Positions 25,944 to 35,759 are shown, counted from the first letter of the stretch. The stretch is 64,000 nt of DNA from HGM04593 sp045630965 (GCA_045630965.1 JAZQTU010000013.1:1-64000), one strand, 5' to 3'. Notes: a model not told the origin generated them from the letters alone. A program made the numbers and translations.

Positions 25944-28769
25944 ATGGTGACAAAGAGACTCACACATATAATAATCCTCATTGCAATCGTCTTGTTTTGC
26001 GGCTGTTCCGGCCGCAAGAACACTGCCACCACACGCGCTTATCATGCATTTACAGCAAGATATAACACATACCACAACGGCAATATTGCATACCAACAAG
26101 GCCTTAAGGCGCAGTCCGAAGGAAACAAAGACAACTATCTTGAACAGTTGCCACTTCTGATAATAAGCAATAAAGAGACCAAGAGTATCGGAGGCAGCAA
26201 TTACGACAGAGCCATTGAAAAAGCGCAGAAAGCAATAAAGAACCACTCGATAAAAAGAAAGCCCAAACGTCCGACAGGAAAGAAACTGTCAGAGAAGCAG
26301 AAGCAGTTCTACGCACAGAAAGAGTTCAATCCTTTCCTTTGGAGAGCATGGTTTCTCATGGCAAACTCGCAATTCCAGAAAGGCGAGTTCGAAGAGGCTG
26401 CAAGCACATATATATACATCACAAAACTGTATGAGAACAACCCGGATGTTGTTGCACAGGCACGAATAGGGCTCGCAAAGTGCTATACCGAATTGGAATG
26501 GCTATATGAGGCCGAAGAGATACTTACACGTACACAGCGCGACAGTATTCCGCAAAGCCTTGAAAAGGAGTTCGCACTTGCCAAAGGCAACCTGTTGATG
26601 AAACAGGAGAGGGACCAGGAAGCCATAGGGTATATAAAGACAAGCACCGGACGCAAAGGTGTAAAGAACATAGACAAGGCAAGAGAATTATACCTTCTTG
26701 GGCAATTGTATGCTGCAGACGGTAACATGAAAGATGCATATAAAAGCTTTGGAAAGACAATATCAAAAAGCCCTCCATACGAACTTGAGTTCAACGCACG
26801 CATAAGACAGACTGAGACTGCTACAGACGAGAACCACAAGAAGATTCTTCGTAAGCTCAAGAGAATGGCAAAATCGCCTAAGAACAAGGAGTATCTGTCA
26901 CAAGTGTATTATGCTATCGGCAATATACATCTGAGCCAGAGAGACACCACCGAGGCACTGAAAGCCTATGAAACAGGAGTGGCTGAAGGTGCATCAAGCG
27001 GATACGGTACAGCAAAGTTGCATTTGTCTTTGGCAAGGATTTATTGGGATACTGAAAAATTCTCGAAGGCACACGAAAACTATTCAAAGGCACTCTCCAT
27101 GACAGCCGAAGAACAGGAAAGCTACAAAGAGATAAAATTCCGCAGCGACATACTTGGAGACATCATACAGTATACCGACATTATTGAAAAACAGGACGAA
27201 TTGCTCTATTGGGCTACACTGACTCCGGAACAGCTATACCCTATTATAGACGAGCTTATCAAGGAAGAAAAGAGAAAAGAGGAACTCAGGAAGAAGGAAG
27301 AGAAGAAACTACAGCGCGAAGAAGGTGGCGACAACATTGACAACGGTGATATGGACTTGCCGGACATCTCCATACCAGACAACAATGAAAAGGTCCTGTG
27401 GTACTTCTACAACAAGCAGATTGTATCTCAAGGTATAAGATCCTTCAAACAGAAATGGGGCGAAAGGGAACTTAAGGATTACTGGAGATTCAGCCATGAA
27501 ATCACATCTTTAATGAACGACAGCGACATTCCCAATGACAGCATTGCAGGTGATTTGGGCGATAGCGAAGAGATTATTGACGACAGTGACAGCATAACAG
27601 TTGAAGATATTCCGGAAGAGGAGATTGATGTAACACTGTCTGACGACCCAACAACACGCGAATTCTACATCAACCAGATTCCAGACACTGACGAAAAGAA
27701 AGAACTGGCAAATACAGCATTACGCGAGGCCTTATACGAAGCCGGAATAAGATTCAAGGACAATGCAGGCGACAAGAATTTATCCATGAAATATCTTGAA
27801 CGCGTGGTGAACGGACATCCAGGTTTTGACCGTATGGCAGACACATACTATCAGCTGTTCATAGCCTGTTCACGTTGGAATGAACCGGAGAAGGCCGAGT
27901 ACTACAAGAACTTGCTCATAGCCAATTACCCGGACAGTACTTATACAAAGGATATCCAGCAACCGGACTTCTTCGATGACGCCATGACAAGAAGACACAA
28001 GGAAGATTCAATGTATGTCAAGGCTTATAACCACTATCTTCAGAAGGAGTATGAATCTGTTGAAAACGAAAACCTGACAGCAGGCACAAGATACCCCAAC
28101 GGCAAGCACCGTGCACGTTTCATGTTCATAGATGCCATGGCAAAACTATACAGCGGGAAACAGGATGCTGCATTGGAGAGCTTGGAAAAACTTGTTGCCA
28201 CATACGGTAATGACAGTATCAGCACCTTTGCAAGCGGCATATCCACCGGTATAAAGGAGGGACGTCTGTTGCAAAGTGGAATAAGTACCTCTATCTGGGA
28301 TAGAAAGGCCGACGGAACCATCAAACAGAACATTGACAGTATCCCGGAATTCAGCACCGAGAGAAGCGATGCACACTATTTCGTTCTTGCATATCCTAAC
28401 GACTCCATTGACGAGAAGAGACTTTTGTTTGAAATTGCACGATATAACTTCTCACGATACATGGTACGCAACTTTGAAATGACATTTGAGAAGTTAGCCG
28501 AAGTAACCCTCTTTGAAATAAAAGAGTTCATGAATTTTGACGAAGCTTTCCTGTACAGAAAGAGGCTATATGAAAATGGAGGCATGGCAAAATTACTGGA
28601 AGGTATAAACTGTTTTATAATATCAAAGACAAATCTTGATTTGTTGTTACAGTATTACAGTTTCGGAGACTATCAGAATTTCTACGAGAACAACCTGCTT
28701 GCAATTCCGGAGGTCGAGATTGATGGATACACACTGGATGAACCGGACTACAAGGAGATAAAAGAGTAA
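25944..28769 (+). CDS. porW: T9SS-associated TPR lipoprotein, PorW/SprE family
   Basis: 941 residues. Lipoprotein signal with Cys21 (LFCGC), then a conserved block near 30-75 (TTRAYHAFTARYNTYHNGN) typical of PorW of Porphyromonas and SprE of Flavobacterium, followed by many tetratricopeptide repeats (about 125-440 and 590-760). An acidic, lysine-rich linker runs at about 430-480. PorW/SprE is required for type IX secretion and gliding; it binds the outer-membrane PorN/PorK ring side and helps secretion. The next gene is porX, 27 bases downstream, which strengthens the call. The family name comes from motif recognition, not an alignment. Confidence 0.85.
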   Translation: MVTKRLTHIIILIAIVLFCGCSGRKNTATTRAYHAFTARYNTYHNGNIAYQQGLKAQSEGNKDNYLEQLPLLIISNKETKSIGGSNYDRAIEKAQKAIKNHSIKRKPKRPTGKKLSEKQKQFYAQKEFNPFLWRAWFLMANSQFQKGEFEEAASTYIYITKLYENNPDVVAQARIGLAKCYTELEWLYEAEEILTRTQRDSIPQSLEKEFALAKGNLLMKQERDQEAIGYIKTSTGRKGVKNIDKARELYLLGQLYAADGNMKDAYKSFGKTISKSPPYELEFNARIRQTETATDENHKKILRKLKRMAKSPKNKEYLSQVYYAIGNIHLSQRDTTEALKAYETGVAEGASSGYGTAKLHLSLARIYWDTEKFSKAHENYSKALSMTAEEQESYKEIKFRSDILGDIIQYTDIIEKQDELLYWATLTPEQLYPIIDELIKEEKRKEELRKKEEKKLQREEGGDNIDNGDMDLPDISIPDNNEKVLWYFYNKQIVSQGIRSFKQKWGERELKDYWRFSHEITSLMNDSDIPNDSIAGDLGDSEEIIDDSDSITVEDIPEEEIDVTLSDDPTTREFYINQIPDTDEKKELANTALREALYEAGIRFKDNAGDKNLSMKYLERVVNGHPGFDRMADTYYQLFIACSRWNEPEKAEYYKNLLIANYPDSTYTKDIQQPDFFDDAMTRRHKEDSMYVKAYNHYLQKEYESVENENLTAGTRYPNGKHRARFMFIDAMAKLYSGKQDAALESLEKLVATYGNDSISTFASGISTGIKEGRLLQSGISTSIWDRKADGTIKQNIDSIPEFSTERSDAHYFVLAYPNDSIDEKRLLFEIARYNFSRYMVRNFEMTFEKLAEVTLFEIKEFMNFDEAFLYRKRLYENGGMAKLLEGINCFIISKTNLDLLLQYYSFGDYQNFYENNLLAIPEVEIDGYTLDEPDYKEIKE

Positions 28770-28796
28770 CAGAGATTAATAGGAATATACTATAAT

Positions 28797-30347
28797 ATGG
28801 CAAACAGACTGCTTTGGGCTGATGACGAGATTGAACTGCTGAATGCCCACATAATTTTTCTGAAGAGCAAAGGATATGAGGTCACAACAGTAACCAATGG
28901 CCCCGACGCGATTGAGGCATGCAGAAGCATGCATTTTGACCTCATTCTGCTTGACGAGAACATGCCTGGACTTACAGGACTTGAAACCCTGTCCGTAATA
29001 AAGGAGATTTCCCCGTCAACACCTGTTGTGATGGTCACCAAAAGCGAAGAGGAAAATATCATGGAGCAGGCTATAGGCTCAAAAATCGCCGACTACCTTA
29101 TAAAGCCGGTAAATCCTAACCAGATTCTGTTGACACTGAAAAAGAACATACACCACAAGGAAATTGTAACAGAACAGGCCAACAGTGCATATCAGCAGAA
29201 TTTTGGCAGGCTCGCCATGCAGATAAGCGATGCCAACTCAATTGAAGAGTGGAAAGAGGTATATAAGAAAATTGTATATTGGGAACTTGAGTTGGAGAGA
29301 GCCGACGAGCAGATGCACGAGATGCTTAAATCACAAAAGGAAGATGCAAACAACATGTTCGGCAGGTTCATCAAGAACAACTACATGAAATGGATGTCGT
29401 TACCAAGGGAGACAAGACCGATGATGAGCAACGACCTCTTCAGAGACCGCATATTTCCATTGATAGACAATGGCGAAAAGGTCTTCTTTATAATAATAGA
29501 CAACTTCCGCTATGACCAATGGCGCGTCCTTGCCAGTGAAATAGGAAATGACTTCACAATAGAAGAGGAACTTTACACATCCATTCTGCCTACTGCCACA
29601 CAGTATGCCCGCAATGCAATATTTTCGGGATTGATGCCAAGCCAGATAAAGGAGATGTTCCCCGAGTTGTGGATTGACGAGGAGGAAGAAGAGGGAAAGA
29701 ACCTCAATGAAGAGGAGTTGATCGCTACACAGATTGCCAGATACCGCCGTAAGGACCGTTTCTCATACGGTAAGGTTTTGACATCTGCAGCAGCAGACAA
29801 ATACCTTGATACCATAAACAGCCTGACACAGAATGACCTGAACGTATTGGTAATAAACTTCATTGACATGCTGTCACATGCACGTACAGAATCACTTATG
29901 GTAAGGGAACTGGCATCAAATGAAGCAGCATACCGCTCAATAACATTGTCATGGTTAAAGCATTCAGCCATAAAGAAACTGTTCAGATACCTTGCTGACA
30001 ACAACTACACTGTGATGATAACAACAGATCACGGCAGTATACAGGTAGAGACTCCTGCAAAAGTAATAGGAGACAAGAATACAAACACAAACCTACGCTA
30101 CAAGCTTGGCAAAGCACTGAGCTACAACAGCAAGGATGTCTTTGAAATAAAGGAACCGGCAAAAGCATTCCTGCCTGCACCAAATTTGAGCACAAGTTAC
30201 ATATTTGCTACAGGTGACCGTTTCTTCGCCTACCCCAACAATTATAACTATTATGTATCATACTACAAGGACACATTCCAGCATGGAGGAATTTCCATGG
30301 AAGAGATGCTTGTTCCACTTGTAAGACTTAAGCCGAAAGGGAGATAA
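28797..30347 (+). CDS. porX: PorX-type response regulator with alkaline-phosphatase-fold effector
   Basis: 516 residues. The N-terminal receiver domain (1-120) has the acidic pair Asp9-Asp10 in LWADDE, phosphoacceptor Asp53 in LILLDENMPG, and the MVTK switch with its lysine. After a helical linker, a PglZ/alkaline-phosphatase-like domain (about 215-500) shows metal-site motifs FFIIIDNFRYDQW and TTDHGSIQ. In Porphyromonas PorX controls T9SS genes with the sensor PorY and an ECF sigma factor, and its phosphatase domain acts on nucleotides. No PorY-like kinase is in this window. Co-transcribed with porW and tsaE. Confidence 0.92.
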   Translation: MANRLLWADDEIELLNAHIIFLKSKGYEVTTVTNGPDAIEACRSMHFDLILLDENMPGLTGLETLSVIKEISPSTPVVMVTKSEEENIMEQAIGSKIADYLIKPVNPNQILLTLKKNIHHKEIVTEQANSAYQQNFGRLAMQISDANSIEEWKEVYKKIVYWELELERADEQMHEMLKSQKEDANNMFGRFIKNNYMKWMSLPRETRPMMSNDLFRDRIFPLIDNGEKVFFIIIDNFRYDQWRVLASEIGNDFTIEEELYTSILPTATQYARNAIFSGLMPSQIKEMFPELWIDEEEEEGKNLNEEELIATQIARYRRKDRFSYGKVLTSAAADKYLDTINSLTQNDLNVLVINFIDMLSHARTESLMVRELASNEAAYRSITLSWLKHSAIKKLFRYLADNNYTVMITTDHGSIQVETPAKVIGDKNTNTNLRYKLGKALSYNSKDVFEIKEPAKAFLPAPNLSTSYIFATGDRFFAYPNNYNYYVSYYKDTFQHGGISMEEMLVPLVRLKPKGR

Positions 30348-30353
30348 TCATTT

Positions 30354-30782
30354 ATGGAGACACACATTATAAAGATAAACGGCATTGCCGACTACCCGGC
30401 AGCTGCACGTGAATTTGTAGAGCAGATGGGAGACAGCCACTTATTTGCCTTTTATGGCAAGATGGGATCGGGAAAAACCACACTGATAAAAAGCATCTGC
30501 GAGGAGATGGGTGTAGAAGACACTATAAACTCACCCACATTTGCCATTGTAAACGAGTATGAGGACAGAGAACTGAACACAATATACCACTTTGACTTCT
30601 ACCGTATAAAATCATTGGCCGAAGTTTACAACATGGGATATGAAGAGTATCTGTACAGCGATGCCGTATGCTTCATGGAGTGGCCCGAACTGGTTGAGGA
30701 GCTATTGCCGGAAGAGTGCACAAGAGTCAACATAGAAGAGAATGAAGACGGCACACGTACCGTAACCATAATAAAAGGCTGA
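30354..30782 (+). CDS. tsaE: tRNA threonylcarbamoyladenosine biosynthesis ATPase
   Basis: 142 residues of the P-loop family that supports TsaB-TsaD in making the t6A modification at tRNA position 37. Walker A GKMGSGKT at 35-42, then TINSPTFAIVNEY and YHFDFYRI, the usual TsaE motifs, and a Trp in CFMEWPE. It starts six bases after porX and probably shares its transcript, as also seen in other Bacteroidetes. Confidence 0.95.
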   Translation: METHIIKINGIADYPAAAREFVEQMGDSHLFAFYGKMGSGKTTLIKSICEEMGVEDTINSPTFAIVNEYEDRELNTIYHFDFYRIKSLAEVYNMGYEEYLYSDAVCFMEWPELVEELLPEECTRVNIEENEDGTRTVTIIKG

Positions 30783-30813
30783 TTGGTTTTATTACACATT
30801 TTTATTACATTTG
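30783..30813 (+). promoter_or_regulatory. Promoter of the 105-residue protein and ygiQ-type gene
   Basis: TTG at 30783-30785, 20-base spacer, exact TACATTTG at 30806-30813; predicted start near 30820, 17 bases before the next ATG. The -33 element overlaps the tsaE stop codon region, so this is a new transcription unit starting in the tail of the previous one. Confidence 0.78.
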
Positions 30814-30836
30814 CATAAAGCAAAAAACAGAGATAT

Positions 30837-31154
30837 ATGAAAATCAACGCAAACGCAACGGGTACACGAACAATTGAAGTGAATGAAACACAGTTGCAGA
30901 TTATAAGAAGATATTCATTGTTTGACAGAATTGCCAACAGTGCCGGCATCATTGACGAGGACTCTCTCAATAAGTTAAGACTTACAGTACGTTCACTCGT
31001 TGCTTCACAGACTATGGCATCAAAAGACCTTATAGAATTGTGTGTGATACTTTATCATGAAGACATGAAGGCTTTGGGATTGAACAACCTGATAAGATGC
31101 TATAACGAGTGGATCGTATCACAAGAGAACGAGAATCCCGAAGATGCAGAATAG
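30837..31154 (+). CDS. Small conserved protein, function unknown
   Basis: 105 residues, mostly helical, no signal peptide or membrane span. It begins MKINANATGTRTIEV and has an acidic tail. I do not recognise the family. It has its own promoter, and its end overlaps the start of the radical SAM gene by 11 bases, so the two are translationally linked; a role with that enzyme is possible but only inferred from position. Confidence 0.75.
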   Translation: MKINANATGTRTIEVNETQLQIIRRYSLFDRIANSAGIIDEDSLNKLRLTVRSLVASQTMASKDLIELCVILYHEDMKALGLNNLIRCYNEWIVSQENENPEDAE

Positions 31155-33000
31155 AAAAGTCACAGATTGGTTACCAACAACACGCAAGGAGGCTGAAATG
31201 CGTGGTTGGGATGAGATGGACGTTGTCATTTTCAGTGGCGACGCATATGTAGACCACCCTTCGTTCGGAGCGGCCGTTATTGGGCGCCTGCTTGAAGCAG
31301 AGGGGCTACGTGTAGCCATTGTACCACAGCCAAACTGGCAGGACGACCTGAGAGACTTCAAGAAGATGGGACGTCCGAGACTCTTCTTTGGCATTTCAGC
31401 CGGATGCATGGACTCCATGGTCAACAAATACACAGCTGCCAAACGTTTCCGCAGCGAGGATGCATACTCTCCGAACGGACAACACAGCAAGCGTCCCGAA
31501 TACGCTACAACAGTATATTCAAACATACTGAAAAAACTTTATCCCGACGTACCGGTAGTCATTGGAGGCATAGAGGCATCCATGAGACGTTTCACCCACT
31601 ACGACTATTGGCAGGACAGCCTTAAAAAGAGTATTCTTGTTGACAGCAAAGCCGACATACTTATATATGGAATGGGAGAACAGCCTATGCTCTCCCTTGT
31701 AAAAGCGATGAATGACACGCTTGCCGAAACCGGAGCCGGATATATTACAGCAGAGAGAGCAAGAGAACTTGTAAAAGATATAAGACAGACCGGATACATC
31801 GACAAGAGAGAGAATGTTATCATTGACAGCGGGAATGACAGGATACTTTCATCGCATGAGGAGTGCCTCAAAGACAAGGCAAAGCAGGCTGCAAACTTCC
31901 TTGCAATAGAGAAGGAGTCGAACAGAGTCAATGCCAAGCGTCTGATACAGGAGACCGCAGACGGGACAGTGGTTATAAACCCACCGTTCCCAACAATGAC
32001 AACAGAACAGCTTGACCACAGTTTTGACCTGCCATACACACGACTCCCCCATCCAAAATATAAAGGGAAAAGAATTCCTGCATATGACATGATCAAGCAC
32101 TCTGTAAACATACACAGAGGATGTTTCGGAGGATGCGCCTTCTGTACAATTTCGGCACACCAGGGTAAATTCATCGTAAACAGAAGCGAAGAGAGCATCT
32201 TGCGCGAAATAAAGGAGATAGCCAAAATGGACGATTTCAAAGGGTATTTGAGTGATTTGGGAGGTCCGTCGGCTAACATGTACATGATGCGTGGAAAGAA
32301 CAGCGCACTCTGTTCAAAATGTTCACGTCCGTCATGCATACAACCAAAGGTATGCCCCAATCTGAACATAAACCACCAGCCACTTCTAAACCTTTATAAG
32401 AAAGTAGATGCACTGCCCGAAATAAAGAAGAGCTTCATCGGCAGCGGAGTGAGATATGACCTCTTGTTACACAAGACCGGCGACAAGGAATGCGATGCCG
32501 CAACAGAAAGATATACCGAAGAACTCATAAACAGACATATCAGCGGAAGACTGAAGGTTGCACCGGAACACACGAACAACGAAGTGCTGACACTGATGCG
32601 CAAGCCACCTTTCAAGCAGTTCCACGATTTCAAGCGTATATTTGACAGAATAAACGCAAAGAACAACCTCAAACAGCAGATTATACCCTACTTCATAAGT
32701 AGCCATCCCGGCAGTACAATGGAAAGCATGGCAGAGCTTGCAGCGGAGACAAAACAGCTCAATTTTCACTTGGAACAGGTGCAGGATTTCACTCCCACCC
32801 CCATGACAATGGCTACAGAGATGTATTATACCGGCATTAACCCGGAAACTGGAAAAGAGGTTTATGTAGCGCGTAACATGAAAGACAAAGAGGCGCAACG
32901 CAGTTTCTTCTTCTGGTACAAACCCGAAGAGCGGAAACGATTGGCACTGACTTTGCGAAAAATAGGCAGACCCGACCTTATAAAGAAATTAGGATTATAA
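31144..33000 (+). CDS. YgiQ-family radical SAM protein
   Basis: 618 residues. N-terminal cobalamin-binding-like region (about 1-250), then the radical SAM domain with the cluster motif RGCFGGCAFCTI (Cys327, Cys331, Cys334; CxxxCxxC) and a C-terminal extension. A second cysteine group (CSKCSRPSCIQPKVCPNL, about 393-411) is typical of the family. YgiQ proteins are widespread but their reaction is unknown. Ends at a terminator shared with the convergent rubredoxin gene. Confidence 0.9.
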   Translation: MQNRKVTDWLPTTRKEAEMRGWDEMDVVIFSGDAYVDHPSFGAAVIGRLLEAEGLRVAIVPQPNWQDDLRDFKKMGRPRLFFGISAGCMDSMVNKYTAAKRFRSEDAYSPNGQHSKRPEYATTVYSNILKKLYPDVPVVIGGIEASMRRFTHYDYWQDSLKKSILVDSKADILIYGMGEQPMLSLVKAMNDTLAETGAGYITAERARELVKDIRQTGYIDKRENVIIDSGNDRILSSHEECLKDKAKQAANFLAIEKESNRVNAKRLIQETADGTVVINPPFPTMTTEQLDHSFDLPYTRLPHPKYKGKRIPAYDMIKHSVNIHRGCFGGCAFCTISAHQGKFIVNRSEESILREIKEIAKMDDFKGYLSDLGGPSANMYMMRGKNSALCSKCSRPSCIQPKVCPNLNINHQPLLNLYKKVDALPEIKKSFIGSGVRYDLLLHKTGDKECDAATERYTEELINRHISGRLKVAPEHTNNEVLTLMRKPPFKQFHDFKRIFDRINAKNNLKQQIIPYFISSHPGSTMESMAELAAETKQLNFHLEQVQDFTPTPMTMATEMYYTGINPETGKEVYVARNMKDKEAQRSFFFWYKPEERKRLALTLRKIGRPDLIKKLGL

Positions 33001-33037
33001 AAAAAATGTATGGCACAAAAACTGCCATACATTTTTT
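33001..33037. terminator. Bidirectional terminator
   Basis: Perfect 15-base arms (33001-33015 and 33023-33037), core ATGTATGGCA, with A-run and T-run on the outer sides, between the convergent radical SAM and rubredoxin genes. Confidence 0.92.
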
Positions 33038-33053
33038 TGTATTTCATACCTGT

Positions 33054-33215
33054 TTATTCTACAACTTCAAATTCATCCTTTCCCACACTGCATAGAGGGC
33101 ACACCCAATCTTCGGGAAGTGATTCAAACGGTGTACCGGGTTCAATACCCTGCTCCGGGTCACCAATCTCCGGGTCATAGACCCACTCGCATACTGTACA
33201 GATATATTTCTTCAT
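33054..33215 (-). CDS. Rubredoxin
   Basis: 53 codons. The minus-strand translation begins MKKYICTVCEWVYDPEIGD and ends CPLCSVGKDEFEVVE. The two CxxC-type metal pairs (Cys6-x2-Cys9 and Cys39-x2-Cys42) of a rubredoxin iron site are present, as is the conserved VYDP segment. It carries one electron at low potential, in anaerobes usually to oxygen- or peroxide-detoxifying enzymes. It stands alone between a shared terminator and a -7 element. The gene is easily overlooked because of its size. Confidence 0.95.
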   Translation of the reverse strand: MKKYICTVCEWVYDPEIGDPEQGIEPGTPFESLPEDWVCPLCSVGKDEFEVVE

Positions 33216-33293
33216 AATATTAAATTTTAATAATTAAACAATAAACTTGAGTATTTGTTCACACAAAGCAGAACAGGACTCAATTTTCTATTG

Positions 33294-33301
33294 CAAATAT
33301 A
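33294..33301 (-). promoter_or_regulatory. -7 element of rubredoxin gene
   Basis: Exact TATATTTG on the minus strand, predicting a leader of about 70 bases. No -33 element at normal spacing. Confidence 0.5.
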
Positions 33302-33393
33302 GAATCAGCAGCAAAAAAGACCTAACATTTTATATTAAAAAAAATTAAGTAGTAACATATATGTTGACCCATAACATAAAAAATCAGCATTGA

Positions 33394-33470
33394 TGTCATT
33401 CCGAACGTATGTGAGGAATCTCGGAAATTGCTTTTGAGATCCCTCGTCGCTACGCTCTGTCGGGATGACA
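33394..33470. repeat. Palindromic interspersed repeat element
   Basis: 77 bases with TGTCATTCCGA at one end and TCGGGATGACA at the other, inverted with one mismatch. An internal pair GAGGAATCTC/GAGATCCCTC is also inverted with one mismatch, giving a cruciform. The base composition differs from the AT-rich flanks (33216-33393 and 33471-33511 hold nothing else I can support apart from the rubredoxin -7 element). This looks like a small dispersed palindrome of the REP/MITE type seen in Bacteroidetes genomes. Confidence 0.65.
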
Positions 33471-33511
33471 ACAGTAGGGCAACTGCTATATTATTGCTAA
33501 AATTAAACGAA

Positions 33512-33550
33512 ATGAGGCTGTATCAGAATTACATTCCAAAACAGCCTCAT
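33512..33550 (-). terminator. Terminator of the FAS1-SusC-SusD array
   Basis: 10-base arms ATGAGGCTGT (33512-33521) and ACAGCCTCAT (33541-33550), 22 bases after the last SusD stop, followed on the minus strand by a T-rich stretch. Confidence 0.7.
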
Positions 33551-33572
33551 AACATTTTATTTATCGCAATAT

Positions 33573-35741
33573 TTACTTCTTGTCAGCTTCAGCCGGCTCA
33601 ATTGCCTGATCGGGCAATGTCAGATACCAACCGTTCTTTGTCACAAGTTTATTGTAAATGTCTGCATCCATTTCAAATGCTTCGGTTTCGTTCCTGTACT
33701 TCACTGTATTTGCATACTTTCGTCCAGCAACACGCTTTGCCAGGATATCAGGGTCACCCATTGCTTCTGAAATTCTTATCAAGTCACCAAAACGTGTACC
33801 CTCCCATGAGAGTTCAAGTGCAAGCTCGTCAAGGATAAGGTCAGCCAGATAGTTTTCAAAATCCTTATCTTCCAACTTACGTGTTGCAACCTCCTTTTCT
33901 ACACCCTCTTCGTTCTTTACCTTCTCGACACAACCGAGGTAGCGGGCTACACACAATGTGTCAAGAGCATAGAATTCATTGTATTCGGCATCACCGCAAC
34001 CACGTGCGTGAATACCGCTATTGGTACTGAAAGTAGTATTGCTAAAATCAAGGAAGTCTATTGACTCGTCATAAGATGCTATATAAGTCTCTTTCTTATC
34101 GACAAAAACAGTCTTGCCCTCTTCGTCCTTGACAACCTTGCCGTTTTCATCCAACTTGGCAGTCTGTTCAGGTTCATAGATAACTTTACCATTTTCATCC
34201 TTAACAATGTTGCCTTCCTCATCCTTCTTTGGTGTAAGAACAACACTATCCTTGAGTTCAAGTCCCTTATACAGTACATACTTGTTCTTTGGACCTGACT
34301 TGAGAATAATCATAGCCAAATCGTTTGCATTGACCTTCTTGCCACTGGCTTTGCCATTGACAAAACCAGCATCGAAGCCCTGACGTCCCAAACCAGCCAA
34401 CGCCTCTGCCAAACGCAGATACGCAAGTTCAGCGCGCTGCAACATAATATATGTAGTTCTCATGGTAGAAGGTGAATGCATCACGTAGTCCATACCATAT
34501 CCGGTAGCCGATTCCAGATTGAACTTTGTTATAATGTTATTGTATTCAACATCGAGAACGTCGCTTTTAGATATCTGCGAACAGGTTGTTGCTTTTATAC
34601 GAAGATCGCCAGGATACTCATAATCATCGCTATATTCAACCTTTGTCGGCTTTTCGGGTTCACCCTGAATGTAACGGTACTTCTGCTGACGAGAGAGAGA
34701 GACGAGACCCTGCGAAGCAATCGCCTGAGCTGTACCCACCTCATCTGAAGGACAGAATACTGATGCCAAATCAGAAACAGCACCCTCCTTGTCGCTTGCA
34801 GCGAACGGTATTATAGTAAATATCTTGTTTTCGTTGGCACTGTAATTCTCAACGGCAAACAAAGATGAAAAGCTGTTGTTTACGCTTTTTCCACCGGCTG
34901 TTGAATATTTGATGTAATTTCCGTTGTCGGTATATTTACGCGCTGTATTGTTTGTACCTGTACCGGCAATCTGGCTATAGAAGAACTTTGCAGCATTCCT
35001 ATAGTCACCTTTCCAAAGATACATTTCACCAAGCAACATACGTATAGGTACAAAGAGCTGCTTTGTGTTGACCTTTGTTGGTTTGTCTGTATCACCAAAA
35101 GATATCACTTTGCCATCGTCAGACCACATTGGCATTGGGTATGCCGAAGGATTTTCATACGGAAGAATGTCCGCAATCAGTTTATTGACAACCTCATCAC
35201 GTGAAAGTTTTGCAGACTGCATCACCTCCAAAGCTTTGGAGTGTGTTGTGATAGGCTCTGTGAAATAGGGGATTTCATTGTAGTTTATGGCCAACTGCAG
35301 ATATGTCCATGCACGCATGCTCTTTACAGCAACATATTCGGGTAACATAAGATTTACACCATTCTTTGTCAATGTAGTATCTACACGTGAAAGATATATA
35401 TTACAGTTGTTGATTACTGTGTAATAATCTTTCACATCGAGATACTTGTTGTTCTCGTTGCTGTATTTGAAATTGGCAATCTCCTGAATGTCGACTACGG
35501 CTTTTGTCTCGCTTATTGTCAACAGGTCACCACGCAACTCATTCAACAATATCTGGCGGTCAGCAATATCCTGCACTGACTTGAGGATACCCAAAGCCGA
35601 ATACACTGAGTCACTTGCAGACCAATCCTTGTACTCATACTCGACACGGTCTGAATCGACACTTAACATATCCTGGCATGAGCTGAAGAAAAACAAGCCC
35701 ATAAGCAGGAATATCACAGTATAAATAAGATTCTTTTTCAT
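33573..35741 (-). CDS. SusD/RagB-family outer-membrane lipoprotein (second module)
   Basis: 722 residues from the ATG at 35739-35741; the longer open frame has no better start. Lipoprotein signal (LLMGLFFFSSC). SusD-like helical/TPR fold: an N-terminal block with YYTVINNCNIYLSRVD and MRAWTYLQL, and a late RagB/SusD region. Around residues 495-550 an insertion of repeating acidic/glycine units (KDENGK, KDEEGN, LDENGK) interrupts the fold, like a short repeat loop. It binds ligand over the barrel of the SusC at 35792-39073. Last gene of the six-gene array, separated from its SusC by 50 bases containing a GC hairpin. Confidence 0.9.
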   Translation of the reverse strand: MKKNLIYTVIFLLMGLFFFSSCQDMLSVDSDRVEYEYKDWSASDSVYSALGILKSVQDIADRQILLNELRGDLLTISETKAVVDIQEIANFKYSNENNKYLDVKDYYTVINNCNIYLSRVDTTLTKNGVNLMLPEYVAVKSMRAWTYLQLAINYNEIPYFTEPITTHSKALEVMQSAKLSRDEVVNKLIADILPYENPSAYPMPMWSDDGKVISFGDTDKPTKVNTKQLFVPIRMLLGEMYLWKGDYRNAAKFFYSQIAGTGTNNTARKYTDNGNYIKYSTAGGKSVNNSFSSLFAVENYSANENKIFTIIPFAASDKEGAVSDLASVFCPSDEVGTAQAIASQGLVSLSRQQKYRYIQGEPEKPTKVEYSDDYEYPGDLRIKATTCSQISKSDVLDVEYNNIITKFNLESATGYGMDYVMHSPSTMRTTYIMLQRAELAYLRLAEALAGLGRQGFDAGFVNGKASGKKVNANDLAMIILKSGPKNKYVLYKGLELKDSVVLTPKKDEEGNIVKDENGKVIYEPEQTAKLDENGKVVKDEEGKTVFVDKKETYIASYDESIDFLDFSNTTFSTNSGIHARGCGDAEYNEFYALDTLCVARYLGCVEKVKNEEGVEKEVATRKLEDKDFENYLADLILDELALELSWEGTRFGDLIRISEAMGDPDILAKRVAGRKYANTVKYRNETEAFEMDADIYNKLVTKNGWYLTLPDQAIEPAEADKK

Positions 35742-35759
35742 TTTTATTATGTTTTTCCA

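Noticed and set aside
33428..33838. Open frame across the palindromic element and the SusD end
   Set aside because: It reads through a terminator hairpin and the antisense of the SusD gene; no motif.
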